Assembly: GCA_035222895.1 (NCBI GenBank)
Contig: JAVYIG010007481.1
Span: 1-64,000, forward strand
Direction: 5' to 3'
DNA length: 64,000 nucleotides
Source of the DNA: Strongylocentrotus droebachiensis
Taxonomy: Eukaryota; Echinodermata; Echinoidea; Camarodonta; Strongylocentrotidae
The translations under genes were made by a program, and so were the position numbers. Below, piece by piece: positions 21,087-35,306 of the stretch. Numbering within the stretch: the stretch's first letter is position 1; each line of letters starts with the position of its first letter. The notes under the pieces are model-generated. The model worked only from the letters and a program-made list of their open reading frames with translations. It was not told the origin of the DNA and made no database searches.

Positions 21087-23233
21087 TTAATGAAACGTAA
21101 AAGTTTCGCGCTTCGCGCGGGAGGGGGGAAATAAATTCAAACGAGTATAATTTTCGAGAGCGGTACAACGAATCGTCTTCTTTCTCTAATAATATAATGA
21201 AACGTCGAAGCTTCCGCGCTTCGCGCGGGAGGGGAGGGAACTAAATTTAGACAATGATTAAGAGTCGAGAACGGTACAACGAATCGTCTTCTTTCTCTGA
21301 TGATTTAATCAAACGTAAAAGTTTCGCGCGGGAGGGGGAAACTGAATTGAGACGAGGATTAAAAGTCATAACGGTACAACGAATCGTCTTCTTTCGCTAA
21401 TGTTTTATTAAAACGTAAAAGCTTCCGCGCTTCGCGCGGAAGGGGGAAAATAAATTCAGACGAGTATAATTTTCGAGAGCGGTAAAACGAATCGTCTTCT
21501 TTCTCTAATAATGTAATGAAACGTCGAAGCTTTCGCGCTTTGCGCGGGAGGGGAGGGAACTGAATTTAGACAAGGATTAAGAGTCGAGAACGGTACAACG
21601 AATCGTCTTCTTTCTCTGATGATTTAATCAAACGTAAAAGTTTCGCGCGGGAGGGGGAAACTGAATTGAGACGAGGATCAAAAGTCATAACTGTACAACG
21701 AATCTTCTTCTTTCGCTAATGTTTTATTAAAACGTAAAAGCTTCCGCGTTTCGCGCGGGAGGGGGAAATAAATTCAGACGAGGATTATTTTCGTGAGCGG
21801 TACAACGAATCGTTTTCTTTTTCTAATAATTTAATGAAACGTCGAAGCTTCCGCGCTTCGCGCGGGAGGGAAAGGAACTGAATTTAGACAAGGATTAAGA
21901 TTCGAGAACGGTACAACGAATCGTCTTCTTTCTCTGATGATTTAGTGAAACGTAAAAGTTTCCGCGCTTCGCGCGGAAAGGGGGAAACTAAATTCAGACG
22001 AGGATTATTTTCGAGAGCGGTACAACGAATCGTGTTCTTTCTCTAATGATTTAATGAAACGTAAAAGCTTCCGCGCTTCGCGTGGGAGGGGAGGGGGGAA
22101 CTGAATTTAGACGAGGATTATTTTCGAGAGCGGTACAACGAATCGTCTTCTTTCTGTAATAATGTAATGAAACGTCAAAGCTTCCGCGCTTCGCGCGGGA
22201 GGAGAGGGAACTGAATTTAGACAAGAATTAAGAGTAGAGAACGGTACAACGAATCGTCTTCTTTCTCTGATGATTTAATGAAACGTAAAAGTTTCGCGCT
22301 TCGCGCGGGAGGGGGAAAATAAATTCAGACGAGTATAATTTTCGAGAGCGGTACAACGAATCGTCTTCTTTCTCTAATAATGTAATGAAACGTCGAAGCT
22401 TCCGCGCTTCGCGCGGGAGGGGAGGGAACTGAATTTAGACAAGGATTAAGAGTCGAGAACGGTACAACGAATCGTCTTCTTTCTCTGATGATTTAATCAA
22501 ACGTAAAAGTTTTGCGCGGGAGGGGGAAACTGAATTGAGACGAGGATTCAAAGTCATAACGGTACAACAAATCGTCTTCTTTCGCTAATGTTTTATTAAA
22601 AGGTAAAAGCTTCCGCGCTTCGCGCGGGAGGGGGAAAATAAATTCAGACGAGTATAATTTTCGAGAGCGGTACAACGAATCGTCTTCTTTCTCTAATAAT
22701 GTAATGAAACGTCGAAGCTTCCGCGCTTCGCGCGGGAGGGGAGCGAACTGAATTTAGACAAGGATTAAGAGTCGAGAACGGTACAACGAATCGTCTTCTT
22801 TCTCTGATGATTTAATCAAACGTAAAAGTTTCGCGCGGGAGGGGGAAACTGAATTGAGACGAGGATTAAAAGTCATAACGGTACAACGAATCGTCTTCTT
22901 TCGCTAATGTTTTATTAAAACGTAAAAGCTTCCGCCATTCGCACGGGAGGGGGAAAATAAATTCAGACGAGTATAATTTTCGAGAGCGGTACAACGAATC
23001 GTCTTCTTTCTCTAATAATGTAATGAAACGTCGAAGCTTCCGCGCTTCGCGCGGGAGGGGAGGGAACTGAATTTAGAGAAGGATTAAGAGTCGAGAACGG
23101 TACAACGAATCGTCTTCTTTCTCTGATGATTTAATCAAACGTAAAAGTTTCGCGCAGGAGTGGGAAACTGAATTGAGACGAGGATCAAAAGTCATAACGG
23201 TACAACGAATCGTCTTCTTTCGCTAATGTTTTA

Positions 23234-23237
23234 TTAA
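23234..23237 (+). other. empty site corresponding to the piggyBac-like insertion
   Basis: The satellite reads TTTTATTAAAACGTAAAAGC without interruption and with one TTAA, at the exact homologue of 18152-18784 in the paired 4.15-kb HOR copy. Flanks on both sides share the diagnostic variants GAGGATCAAAAGTC and TCATTTTCCAGAGCGG. Confidence 0.9.
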
Positions 23238-25234
23238 AACGTAAAAGCTTCAAGGGGGAAAATAAATTCAGACGAGTATCATTTTCCAGAGCGGTATACC
23301 GAATCGTCTTCTTTCTCTAATAATGTTATGGAACGTCGAAGCTAAAAGGGGGAAAATAAAATCAGACGAGTATAATTTTCGAGAGCGGTACAACGAATCG
23401 TCTTCTTTCTCTAATAATGTAATGAAACGTCGAAGCTTCCGCGCTTCGCGCGGGAGGGGAGGGAACTGAATTAAGACAAGGATTAAGAGTCGAGAACGGT
23501 ACAACGAATCGTCTTCTTTCTCTGATGATTAAATGAAACGTAAAAGCTTCGCGCGGGAGGGGGAAAACGTAAAATTTAGACGAGGATTAAAAGTCATAAC
23601 GGTACAACGAATCTTCTTCTTTCGCTAATGTTTTATTAAAACGTAAAAGCTTCCGCGTTTCGCGCGGGAGGGGGAAATAAATTCAGACGAGGATTATTTT
23701 CGTGAGCGGTACAACGAATCGTCTTCTTTTTCTAATAATTTAATGAAACGTCGAAGCTTCCGCGCTTCGCGAGGGAGGGAAAGAAACTGAATTTAGACAA
23801 GGATTAAGATTCGAGAACGGTACAACGAATCGTCTTCTTTCTCTGATGATTTAGTGAAACGTAAAAGTTTCCGCGCTTCGCGCGGAAAGGGGGAAACTAA
23901 ATTCAGACGAGGAATATTTTCGAGAGCGGTACAACGAATCGTCTTCTTTCTCTAATGATTTAATGAAACGTAAAAGCTTCCGCGCTTCGCGTGGGAGGGG
24001 AGGGGGGAACTGAATTTAGACGAGGATTATTTTCGAGAGCGGTACAACGAATCGTCTTCTTTCCGTCATAATGTAATGAAACGTCAAAGCTTCCGCGCTT
24101 CGCGCGGGAGGAGAGGGAACTGAATTTAGACAAGGATTAAGAGTCGAGAACGGTACAACGAATCGTCTTCTTTCTCTGATGATTTAATGAAACGTAAAAG
24201 TTTCGCGCTTCGCGCGGGAGGGGGAAAATAAATTCAGACGAGTATAATTTTCGAGAGCGGTACAACGAATCGTCTTCTTTCTCTAATAATGTAATGAAAC
24301 GTCGAAGCTTCCGCGCTTCGCGCGGGAGGGGAGGGAACTGAATTTAGACAAGGATTAAGAGTCGAGAACGGTACAACGAATCGTCTTCTTTCTCTGATGA
24401 TTAATGAAACGTAAAAGCTTCGCGCGGGAGGGGGAAAACGTAAAATTTAGACGAGGATTAAAAGTCATAACGGTACAACGAATCGTCTTCTTTCGCTAAT
24501 GTTTTATTAAAACGTAAAAGCTTCAAGGGGGAAAATAAATTCAGACGAGTATCATTTTCGAGAGCGGTATACCGAATCGTCTTCTTTCTCTAATAATGTA
24601 ATAAAACGTCGAAGCTAAAAGGGGGAAAATAAATTCAGACGAGTATAATTTTCGAGAGCGGTACAACGAATCGTCTTCTTTCTCTAATAATGTAATGAAA
24701 CGTCGAAGCTTCCGCGCTTCGCGCGGGAGGGGAGGGAACTGAATTTAGACAAGGATTAAGAGTCGAGAACGGTACAACGAATCGTCTTCTTTCTCTGATG
24801 ATTAAATGAAACATAAAAGCTTCGAACGGGAGGGGAAAAACGTAAAATTTAGACGAGGATTAAAAGTCATAACTGTACAACGAATCTTCTTCTTTCGCTA
24901 ATGTTTTATTAAAACGTAAAAGCTTCCGCGTTTCGCGCGGGAGGGGGAAATAAATTCAGACGAGGATTATTTTCGTGAGCGGTACAACGAATCGTCTTCT
25001 TTTTCTAATAATTTAATGAAACGTCGAAGCTTCCGCGCTTCGCGTGGGAGGGGAGGGAACTGAATTTAGACAAGGATTAAGAGTCGAGAACGGTACAACG
25101 AATCGTCTTCTTTCTGTAATAATGTAATGAAACGTCAAAGCTTTCGCGCTTCGCGCGGGAGGAGAGGGAACTGAATTTAGACAAGAATTAAGAGTCGAGA
25201 ACGGTACAACGAATCGTCTTCTTTCTCTGATGAT

Positions 25235-25237
25235 TTA
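25235..25237 (+). other. empty site corresponding to the Harbinger-like insertion
   Basis: GATGATTTAATGAAACG is uninterrupted here at the homologue of 20783-21089. Flanks share GCTTTCGCGCTTCGCGCG upstream and the GAGGGGGGAAATAAATTCA variant downstream. Confidence 0.9.
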
Positions 25238-26149
25238 ATGAAACGTAAAAGTTTCGCGCTTCGCGCGGGAGGGGGGAAATAAATTCAGAAGAGTATAATT
25301 TTCGAGAGCGGTACAACGAATCGTCTTCTTTCTCTAATAATATAATGAAACGTCGAAGCTTCCGCGCTTCGCGCGGGAGGGGAGGGAACTAAATTTAGAC
25401 AATGATTAAGAGTCGAGAACGGTACAACGAATCGTCTTCTTTCTCTGATGATTTAATCAAACGTAAAAGTTTCGCGCGGGAGGGGGAAACTGAATTGAGA
25501 CGAGGATTAAAAGTCATAACGGTACAACGAATCGTCTTCTTTCGCTAATGTTTTATTAAAACGTAAAAGCTTCCGCGCTTCGCGCGGAAGGGGGAAAATA
25601 AATTCAGACGAGTATAATTTTCGAGAGCGGTAAAACGAATCGTCTTCTTTCTCTAATAATGTAATGAAACGTCGAAGCTTTCGCGCTTTGCGCGGGAGGG
25701 GAGGGAACTGAATTTAGACAAGGATTAAGAGTCGAGAACGGTACAACGAATCGTCTTCTTTCTCTGATGATTTAATCAAACGTAAAAGTTTCGCGCGGGA
25801 GGGGGAAACTGAATTGAGACGAGGATCAAAAGTCATAACTGTACAACGAATCTTCTTCTTTCGCTAATGTTTTATTAAAACGTAAAAGCTTCCGCGTTTC
25901 GCGCGGGAGGGGGAAATAAATTCAGACGAGGATTATTTTCGTGAGCGGTACAACGAATCGTCTTCTTTTTCTAATAATTTAATGAAACGTCGAAGCTTCC
26001 GCGCTTCGCGCGGGAGGGAAAGAAACAGAATTTAGACAAGGATTAAGATTCGAGAACGGTACAACGAATCGTCTTCTTTCTCTAATGATTTAATGAAACG
26101 TAAAAGCTTCCGCGCTTCGCGTGGGAGGGGAGGGGGGAACTGAATTTAG

Positions 26150-29100
26150 ACGAGGATTAAAAGTCATAACGGTACAACGAATCGTCTTCTTTCGCTAATG
26201 TTTTATTAAAACGTAAAAGCTTCAAGGGGGAAAATAAATTCAGACGAGTATCATTTTCGAGAGCGGTATACCGAATCGTCTTCTTTCTCTAATAATGTAA
26301 TGAAACTTCGAAGCTAAAAGGGGGAAAATAAATTCAGACGAGTATAATTTTCGAGAGCGGTACAACGAATCGTCTTCTTTCTCTAATAATGTAATGAAAC
26401 GTCGAAGCTTCCGCGCTTTGCGCGGGAGGGGAGGGAACTGAATTTAGACAAGGATTAAGAGTCGAGAACGGTACAACGAATCGTCTTCTTTCTCTGATGA
26501 TTAAATGAAACGTAAAAGCTTCGCGCGGGAGGGGGAAAACGTAAAATTTAGACGAGGATTAAAAGTCATAACGGTACAACGAATCTTCTTCTTTCGCTAA
26601 TGTTTTATTAAAACGCAAAAGCTTCCGCGTTTCGCGCAGGAGGGGAAAATAAATTCAGACGAGGATTATTTTCGTGAGCGGTACAACGAATCGTCTTCTT
26701 TTTCGAATAATGTAATGAAACGTCGAAGCTTTCGCGCTTCGCGCGGGAGGGGAGGGAACTGAATTTAGACAAGGATTAAGAGTCGAGAACGGTACAACGA
26801 ATCGTCTTCTTTCTCTGATGATTAAATGAAACGTAAAAGCTTCGCGCGGGAGGGGGAAAACGTAAAATTTAGACGAGGATTAAAAGTCATAACGGTACAA
26901 CGAATCTTCTTCTTTCGCTAATGTTTTATTAAAACGTAAAAGCTTCAGCGTTTCGCGCGGGAGGGGGAAATAAATTCAGACGAGGATTATTTTCGTGAGC
27001 GGTACAACGAATCGTCTTCTTTTTCTAATAATTTAATGAAACGTCGAAGCTTCCGCGCTTCGCGCGGGAGGGAAAGAAACTGAATTTAGACAAGGATTAA
27101 GATTCGAGAACGGTACAACGAATCGTCTTCTTTCTCTGATGATTTAGTGAAACGTAAAAGTTTCCGCGCTTCGCGCGGAAAGGGGGAAACTAAATTTAGA
27201 CGAGGAATATTTTCGAGAGCGGTACAACGAATCGTCTTCTTTCTCTAATGATTTAATGAAACGTAAAAGCTTCCGCACTTCGCGTGGGAGGGGAGGGGGG
27301 AACTGAATTTAGACGATGATTATTTTCGAGAGCGGTACAACGAATCGTCTTCTTTCCGTCATAATGTAATGAAACGTCAAAGCTTCCGCGCTTCTTGCGG
27401 GAAGAGAGGGAACTGAATTTAGACAAGGATTAAGAGTCGATAACGGTACAACGAATCGTCTTCTTTCTCTGATGATTTAATGAAACGTAAAAGTTTCGCG
27501 CTTCGCGCGGGAGGGGGAAAATAAATTCAGACGAGTATAATTTTCGAGAGCGGAACAACGAATCGTCTTCTTTCTCTAATAATGTAATGAAACGTCGAAG
27601 CTTCCGCGCTTCGCGCGGGAGGGGAGGGAACTGAATTTAGACAATGATTAAGAGTCGAGAACGGTACAACGAATCGTCTTCTTTCTCTGATGATTTAATC
27701 AAACGTAAAAGTTTCGCGCGGGAGGGGGAAACTGAATTGAGACGAGGATTAAAAGTCATAACGGTACAACGAATCGTCTTCTTTCGCTAATGTTTTATTA
27801 AAACGTAAAAGCTTCAAGGGGGAAAATAAATTCAGACGAGTATCATTTTCGAGAGCGGTATACCGAATCGTCTTCTTTCTCTAATAATGTAATGAAACGT
27901 CGAAGCTAAAAGGGGGAAAATAAATTCAGACGAGTATAATTTTCGAGAGCGGTATAACGAATCGTCTTCTTTCTCTAATAATGTAATGAAACGTCGAAGC
28001 TTCCGCGCTTCGCGCAGGAGGGGAGGGAACTGAATTTAGACAATGATTAAGAGTCGAGAACGGTACAACGAATCGTCTTCTTTCTCTGATGATTTAATCA
28101 AACGTCAAAGTTTCGCGCGGGAGGGGGAAACTGAATTGAGACGAGGATTAAAAGTCATAACGGTACAACGAATCGTCTTCTTTCGCTAATGTTTTATTAA
28201 AACGTAAAAGCTTCAAGGGGGAAAATAAATTCAGACGAGTATCATTTTCGAGAGCGGTATACCGAATCGTCTTCTTTCTCTAATAATGTAATGAAACGTC
28301 GAAGCTAAAAGGGGGAAAATAAATTCAGACGAGTATAATTTTCGAGAGCGGTACAACGAATCGTCTTCTTTCTCTAATAATGTAATGAAACGTCGAAGCT
28401 TCCGCGCTTTGCGCGGGAGGGGAGGGAACTGAATTTAGACAAGGATTAAGAGTCGAGAACGGTACAACGAATCGTCTTCTTTCTCTGATGATTAAATGAA
28501 ACGTAAAAGCTTCGCGCGGGAGGGGGAAAACGTAAAATTTAGACGAGGATTAAAAGTCATAACGGTACAACGAATCTTCTTCTTTCGCTAATGTTTTATT
28601 AAAACGCAAAAGCTTCCGCGTTTCGCGCAGGAGGGGAAAATAAATTCAGACGAGGATTATTTTCGTGAGCGGTACAACGAATCGTCTTCTTTTTCGAATA
28701 ATGTAATGAAACGTCGAAGCTTCCGCGCTTCGCGCGGGAGGGGAGGGAACTGAATTTAGACAAGGATTAAGAGTCGAGAACGGTACAACGAATCGTCTTC
28801 TTTCTCTGATGATTAAATGAAACGTAAAAGCTTCGCGCGGGAGGGGGAAAACGTAAAATTTAGACGAGGATTAAAAGTCATAACGGTACAACGAATCTTC
28901 TTCTTTCGCTAATGTTTTATTAAAACGTAAAAGCTTCAGCGTTTCGCGCGGGAGGGGGAAATAAATTCAGACGAGGATTATTTTCGTGAGCGGTACAACG
29001 AATCGTCTTCTTTTTCTAATAATTTAATGAAACGTCGAAGCTTCCGCGCTTCGCGCGGGAGGGAAAGAAACAGAATTTAGACAAGGATTAAGATTCGAGA

Positions 29101-32100
29101 ACGGTACAACGAATCGTCTTCTTTCTCTGATGATTTAGTGAAACGTAAAAGTTTCCGCGCTTCGCGCGGAAAGGGGGAAACTAAATTTAGACGAGGAATA
29201 TTTTCGAGAGCGGTACAACGAATCGTCTTCTTTCTCTAATGATTTAATGAAACGTAAAAGCTTCCGCGCTTCGCGTGGGAGGGGAGGGGGGAACTGAATT
29301 TAGACGAGGATTATTTTCGAGAGCGGTACAACGAATCGTCTTCTTTCCGTCATAATGTAATGAAACGTCAAAGCTTCCGCGCTTCTTGCGGGAAGAGAGG
29401 GAACTGAATTTAGACAAGGATTAAGAGTCGATAACGGTACAACGAATCGTCTTCTTTCTCTGATGATTTAATGAAACGTAAAAGTTTCGCGCTTCGCGCG
29501 GGAGGGGGAAAATAAATTCAGACGAGTATAATTTTCGAGAGCGGTACAACGAATCGTCTTCTTTCTCTAATAATGTAATGAAACGTCGAAGCTTCCGCGC
29601 TTTGCGCGGGAGGGGAGGGAACTGAATTTAGACAATGATTAAGAGTCGAGAACGGTACAACGAATCGTCTTCTTTCTCTGATGATTTAATCAAACGTAAA
29701 AGTTTCGCGCGGGAGGGGGAAACTGAATTGAGACGAGGATTAAAAGTCATAACGGTACAACGAATCGTCTTCTTTCGCTAATGTTTTATTAAAACGTAAA
29801 AGCTTCAAGGGGGAAAATAAATTCAGACGAGTATCATTTTCGAGAGCGGTATACCGAATCGTCTTCTTTCTCTAATAATGTAATGAAACGTCGAAGCTAA
29901 AAGGGGGAAAATAAATTCAGACGAGTATAATTTTCGAGAGCGGTATAACGAATCGTCTTCTTTCTCTAATAATGTAATGAAACGTCGAAGCTTCCGCGCT
30001 TCGCGCAGGAGGGGAGGGAACTGAATTTAGACAATGATTAAGAGTCGAGAACGGTACAACGAATCGTCTTCTTTCTCTGATGATTTAATCAAACGTCAAA
30101 GTTTCGCGCGGGAGGGGGAAACTGAATTGAGACGAGGATTAAAAGTCATAACGGTACAACGAATCGTCTTCTTTCGCTAATGTTTTATTAAAACGTAAAA
30201 GCTTCAAGGGGGAAAATAAATTCAGACGAGTATCATTTTCGAGAGCGGTATACCGAATCGTCTTCTTTCTCTAATAATGTAATGAAACGTCGAAGCTAAA
30301 AGGGGGAAAATAAATTCAGACGAGTATAATTTTCGAGAGCGGTACAACGAATCGTCTTCTTTCTCTAATAATGTAATGAAACGTCGAAGCTTCTGCGCTT
30401 TGCGCGGGAGGGGAGGGAACTGAATTTAGACAAGGATTAAGAGTCGAGAACGGTACAACGAATCGTCTTCTTTCTCTGATGATTAAATGAAACGTAAAAG
30501 CTTCGCGCGGGAGGGGGAAAACGTAAAATTTAGACGAGGATTAAAAGTCATAACGGTACAACGAATCTTCTTCTTTCGCTAATGTTTTATTAAAACGCAA
30601 AAGCTTCCGCGTTTCGCGCAGGAGGGGAAAATAAATTCAGACGAGGATTATTTTCGTGAGCGGTACAACGAATCGTCTTCTTTTTCGAATAATGTAATGA
30701 AACGTCGAAGCTTCCGCGCTTCGCGCGGGAGGGGAGGGAACTGAATTTAGACAAGGATTAAGAGTCGAGAACGGTACAACGAATCGTCTTCTTTCTCTGA
30801 TGATTAAATGAAACGTAAAAGCTTCGCGCGGGAGGGGGAAAACGTAAAATTTAGACGAGGATTAAAAGTCATAACGGTACAACGAATCTTCTTCTTTCGC
30901 TAATGTTTTATTAAAACGTAAAAGCTTCAGCGTTTCGCGCGGGAGGGGGAAATAAATTCAGACGAGGATTATTTTCGTGAGCGGTACAACGAATCGTCTT
31001 CTTTTTCTAATAATTTAATGAAACGTCGAAGCTTCCGCGCTTCGCGCGGGAGGGAAAGAAACTGAATTTAGACAAGGATTAAGATTCGAGAACGGTACAA
31101 CGAATCGTCTTCTTTCTCTGATGATTTAGTGAAACGTAAAAGTTTCCGCGCTTCGCGCGGAAAGGGGGAAACTAAATTTAGACGAGGAATATTTTCGAGA
31201 GCGGTACAACGAATCGTCTTCTTTCTCTAATGATTTAATGAAACGTAAAAGCTTCCGCGCTTCGCGTGGGAGGGGAGGGGGGAACTGAATTTAGACGATG
31301 ATTATTTTCGAGAGCGGTACAACGAATCGTCTTCTTTCCGTCATAATGTAATGAAACGTCAAAGCTTCCGCGCTTCTTGCGGGAAGAGAGGGAACTGAAT
31401 TTAGACAAGGATTAAGAGTCGATAACGGTACAACGAATCGTCTTCTTTCTCTGATGATTTAATGAAACGTAAAAGTTTCGCGCTTCGCGCGGGAGGGGGA
31501 AAATAAATTCAGACGAGTATAATTTTCGAGAGCGGAACAACGAATCGTCTTCTTTCTCTAATAATGTAATGAAACGTCGAAGCTTCCGCGCTTCGCGCGG
31601 GAGGGGAGGGAACTGAATTTAGACAATGATTAAGAGTCGAGAACGGTACAACGAATCGTCTTCTTTCTCTGATGATTTAATCAAACGTAAAAGTTTCGCG
31701 CGGGAGGGGGAAACTGAATTGAGACGAGGATTAAAAGTCATAACGGTACAACGAATCGTCTTCTTTCGCTAATGTTTTATTAAAACGTAAAAGCTTCAAG
31801 GGGGAAAATAAATTCAGACGAGTATCATTTTCGAGAGCGGTATACCGAATCGTCTTCTTTCTCTAATAATGTAATGAAACGTCGAAGCTAAAAGGGGGAA
31901 AATAAATTCAGACGAGTATAATTTTCGAGAGCGGTACAACGAATCGTCTTCTTTCTCTAATAATGTAATGAAACGTCGAAGCTTCCGCGCTTTGCGCGGG
32001 AGGGGAGGGAACTGAATTTAGACAAGGATTAAGAGTCGAGAACGGTACAACGAATCGTCTTCTTTCTCTGATGATTAAATGAAACGTAAAAGCTTCGCGC

Positions 32101-35100
32101 GGGAGGGGGAAAACGTAAAATTTAGACGAGGATTAAAAGTCATAACGGTACAACGAATCTTCTTCTTTCGCTAATGTTTTATTAAAACGCAAAAGCTTCC
32201 GCGTTTCGCGCAGGAGGGGAAAATAAATTCAGACGAGGATTATTTTCGTGAGCGGTACAACGAATCGTCTTCTTTTTCGAATAATGTAATGAAACGTCGA
32301 AGCTTCCGCGCTTCGCGCGGGAGGGGAGGGAACTGAATTTAGACAAGGATTAAGAGTCGAGAACGGTACAACGAATCGTCTTCTTTCTCTGATGATTAAA
32401 TGAAACGTAAAAGCTTCGCGCGGGAGGGGGAAAACGTAAAATTTAGACGAGGATTAAAAGTCATAACGGTACAACGAATCTTCTTCTTTCGCTAATGTTT
32501 TATTAAAACGTAAAAGCTTCAGCGTTTCGCGCGGGAGGGGGAAATAAATTCAGACGAGGATTATTTTCGTGAGCGGTACAACGAATCGTCTTCTTTTTCT
32601 AATAATTTAATGAAACGTCGAAGCTTCCGCGCTTCGCGCGGGAGGGAAAGAAACTGAATTTAGACAAGGATTAAGATTCGAGAACGGTACAACGAATCGT
32701 CTTCTTTCTCTGATGATTTAGTGAAACGTAAAAGTTTCCGCGCTTCGCGCGGAAAGGGGGAAACTAAATTTAGACGAGGAATATTTTCGAGAGCGGTACA
32801 ACGAATCGTCTTCTTTCTCTAATGATTTAATGAAACGTAAAAGCTTCCGCGCTTCGCGTGGGAGGGGAGGCGGGAACTGAATTTAGACGATGATTATTTT
32901 CGAGAGCGGTACAACGAATCGTCTTCTTTCCGTCATAATGTAATGAAACGTCAAAGCTTCCGCGCTTCTTGCGGGAAGAGAGGGAACTGAATTTAGACAA
33001 GGATTAAGAGTCGATAACGGTACAACGAATCGTCTTCTTTCTCTGATGATTTAATGAAACGTAAAAGTTTCGCGCTTCGCGCGGGAGGGGGAAAATAAAT
33101 TCAGACGAGTATAATTTTCGAGAGCGGAACAACGAATCGTCTTCTTTCTCTAATAATGTAATGAAACGTCGAAGCTTCCGCGCTTCGCGCGGGAGGGGAG
33201 GGAACTGAATTTAGACAATGATTAAGAGTCGAGAACGGTACAACGAATCGTCTTCTTTCTCTGATGATTTAATCAAACGTAAAAGTTTCGCGCGGGAGGG
33301 GGAAACTGAATTGAGACGAGGATTAAAAGTCATAACGGTACAACGAATCGTCTTCTTTCGCTAATGTTTTATTAAAACGTAAAAGCTTCAAGGGGGAAAA
33401 TAAATTCAGACGATAATCATTTTCGAGAGCGGTATACCGAATCGTCTTCTTTCTCTAATAATGTAATGAAACGTCGAAGCTAAAAGGGGGAAAATAAATT
33501 CAGACGAGTATAATTTTCGAGAGCGGTATAACGAATCGTCTTCTTTCTCTAATAATGTAATGAAACGTCGAAGCTTCCGCGCTTCGCGCAGGAGGGGAGG
33601 GAACTGAATTTAGACAATGATTAAGAGTCGAGAACGGTACAACGAATCGTCTTCTTTCTCTGATGATTTAATCAAACGTCAAAGTTTCGCGCGGGAGGGG
33701 GAAACTGAATTGAGACGAGGATTAAAAGTCATAACGGTACAACGAATCGTCTTCTTTCGCTAATGTTTTATTAAAACGTAAAAGCTTCAAGGGGGAAAAT
33801 AAATTCAGACGAGTATCATTTTCGAGAGCGGTATACCGAATCGTCTTCTTTCTCTAATAATGTAATGAAACGTCGAAGCTAAAAGGGGGAAAATAAATTC
33901 AGACGAGTATAATTTTCGAGAGCGGTACAACGAATCGTCTTCTTTCTCTAATAATGTAATGAAACGTCGAAGCTTCCGCGCTTTGCGCGGGAGGGGAGGG
34001 AACTGAATTTAGACAAGGATTAAGAGTCGAGAACGGTACAACGAATCGTCTTTTTTCTCTGATGATTAAATGAAACGTAAAAGCTTCGCGCGGGAGGGGG
34101 AAAACGTAAAATTTAGACGAGGATTAAAAGTCATAACGGTACAACGAATCTTCTTCTTTCGCTAATGTTTTATTAAAACGCAAAAGCTTCCGCGTTTCGC
34201 GCAGGAGGGGAAAATAAATTCAGACGAGGATTATTTTCGTGAGCGGTACAACGAATCGTCTTCTTTTTCGAATAATGTAATGAAACGTCGAAGCTTCCGC
34301 GCTTCGCGCGGGAGGGGAGGGAACTGAATTTAGACAAGGATTAAGAGTCGAGAACGGTACAACGAATCGTCTTCTTTCTCTGATGATTAAATGAAACGTA
34401 AAAGCTTCGCGCGGGAGGGGGAAAACGTAAAATTTAGACGAGGATTAAAAGTCATAACGGTACAACGAATCTTCTTCTTTCGCTAATGTTTTATTAAAAC
34501 GTAAAAGCTTCAGCGTTTCGCGCGGGAGGGGGAAATAAATTCAGACGAGGATTATTTTCGTGAGCGGTACAACGAATCGTCTTCTTTTTCTAATAATTTA
34601 ATGAAACGTCGAAGCTTCCGCGCTTCGCGCGGGAGGGAAAGAAACTGAATTTAGACAAGGATTAAGATTCGAGAACGGTACAACGAATCGTCTTCTTTCT
34701 CTGATGATTTAGTGAAACGTAAAAGTTTCCGCGCTTCGCGCGGAAAGGGGGAAACTAAATTTAGACGAGGAATATTTTCGAGAGCGGTACAACGAATCGT
34801 CTTCTTTCTCTAATGATTTAATGAAACGTAAAAGCTTCCGCGCTTCGCGTGGGAGGGGAGGGGGGAACTGAATTTAGACGATGATTATTTTCGAGAGCGG
34901 TACAACGAATCGTCTTCTTTCCGTCATAATGTAATGAAACGTCAAAGCTTCCGCGCTTCGCGCGGGAAGAGAGGGAACTGAATTTAGACAAGGATTAAGA
35001 GTCGAGAACGGTACAACGAATCGTCTTCTTTCTCTGATGATTTAATGAAACGTAAAAGTTTCGCGCTTCGCGCGGGAGGGGGAAAATAAATTCAGACGAG

Positions 35101-35306
35101 TATAATTTTCGAGAGCGGTACAACGAATCGTCTTCTTTCTCTAATAATGTAATGAAACGTCGAAGCTTCCGCGCTTCGCGCGGGAGGGGAGGGAACTGAA
35201 TTTAGACAATGATTAAGAGTCGAGAACGGTACAACGAATCGTCTTCTTTCTCTGATGATTTAATCAAACGTAAAAGTTTCGCGCGGGAGGGGGGAACTGA
35301 ATTGAG
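26150..35306 (+). repeat. HOR block 4: 1991-bp unit with a 1592-bp short form, five copies
   Basis: Units run about 26150-28140, 28141-30131, 30132-31723 (short), 31724-33714 and 33715-35306 (short). The variant AAACGCAAAAGC lies at 26611, 28602, 30593, 32185 and 34176, and CGCTTCTTGCGGGAAGAG at about 27389, 29380, 31371 and 32963, with spacings 1991, 1991 and 1592, then 1991 for the last AAACGC interval. The short form lacks 399 bp, the second of two cassettes containing the palindrome-free monomer pair. Unit-to-unit differences are rare single bases. Confidence 0.92.

Larger units (their letters stand above)
16741..25970 (+). repeat. HOR block 3: about 4.15-kb unit, two copies, the first carrying two transposons
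   Basis: Copy 1 is about 16741-21822 and copy 2 about 21823-25970. The offset is 5082 before the piggyBac-like insertion, 4453 after it (a 629-bp drop: 625-bp element plus 4-bp duplication), then 4148 after the Harbinger-like insertion (301-bp element plus 3-bp duplication). Shared rare variants such as GGGAGCGAACTG (17655, 22739) and GAGGATCAAAAGTC (18099, 23181) confirm the pairing. It overlaps HOR block 2 because the phase of a tandem unit is arbitrary. Confidence 0.9.
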
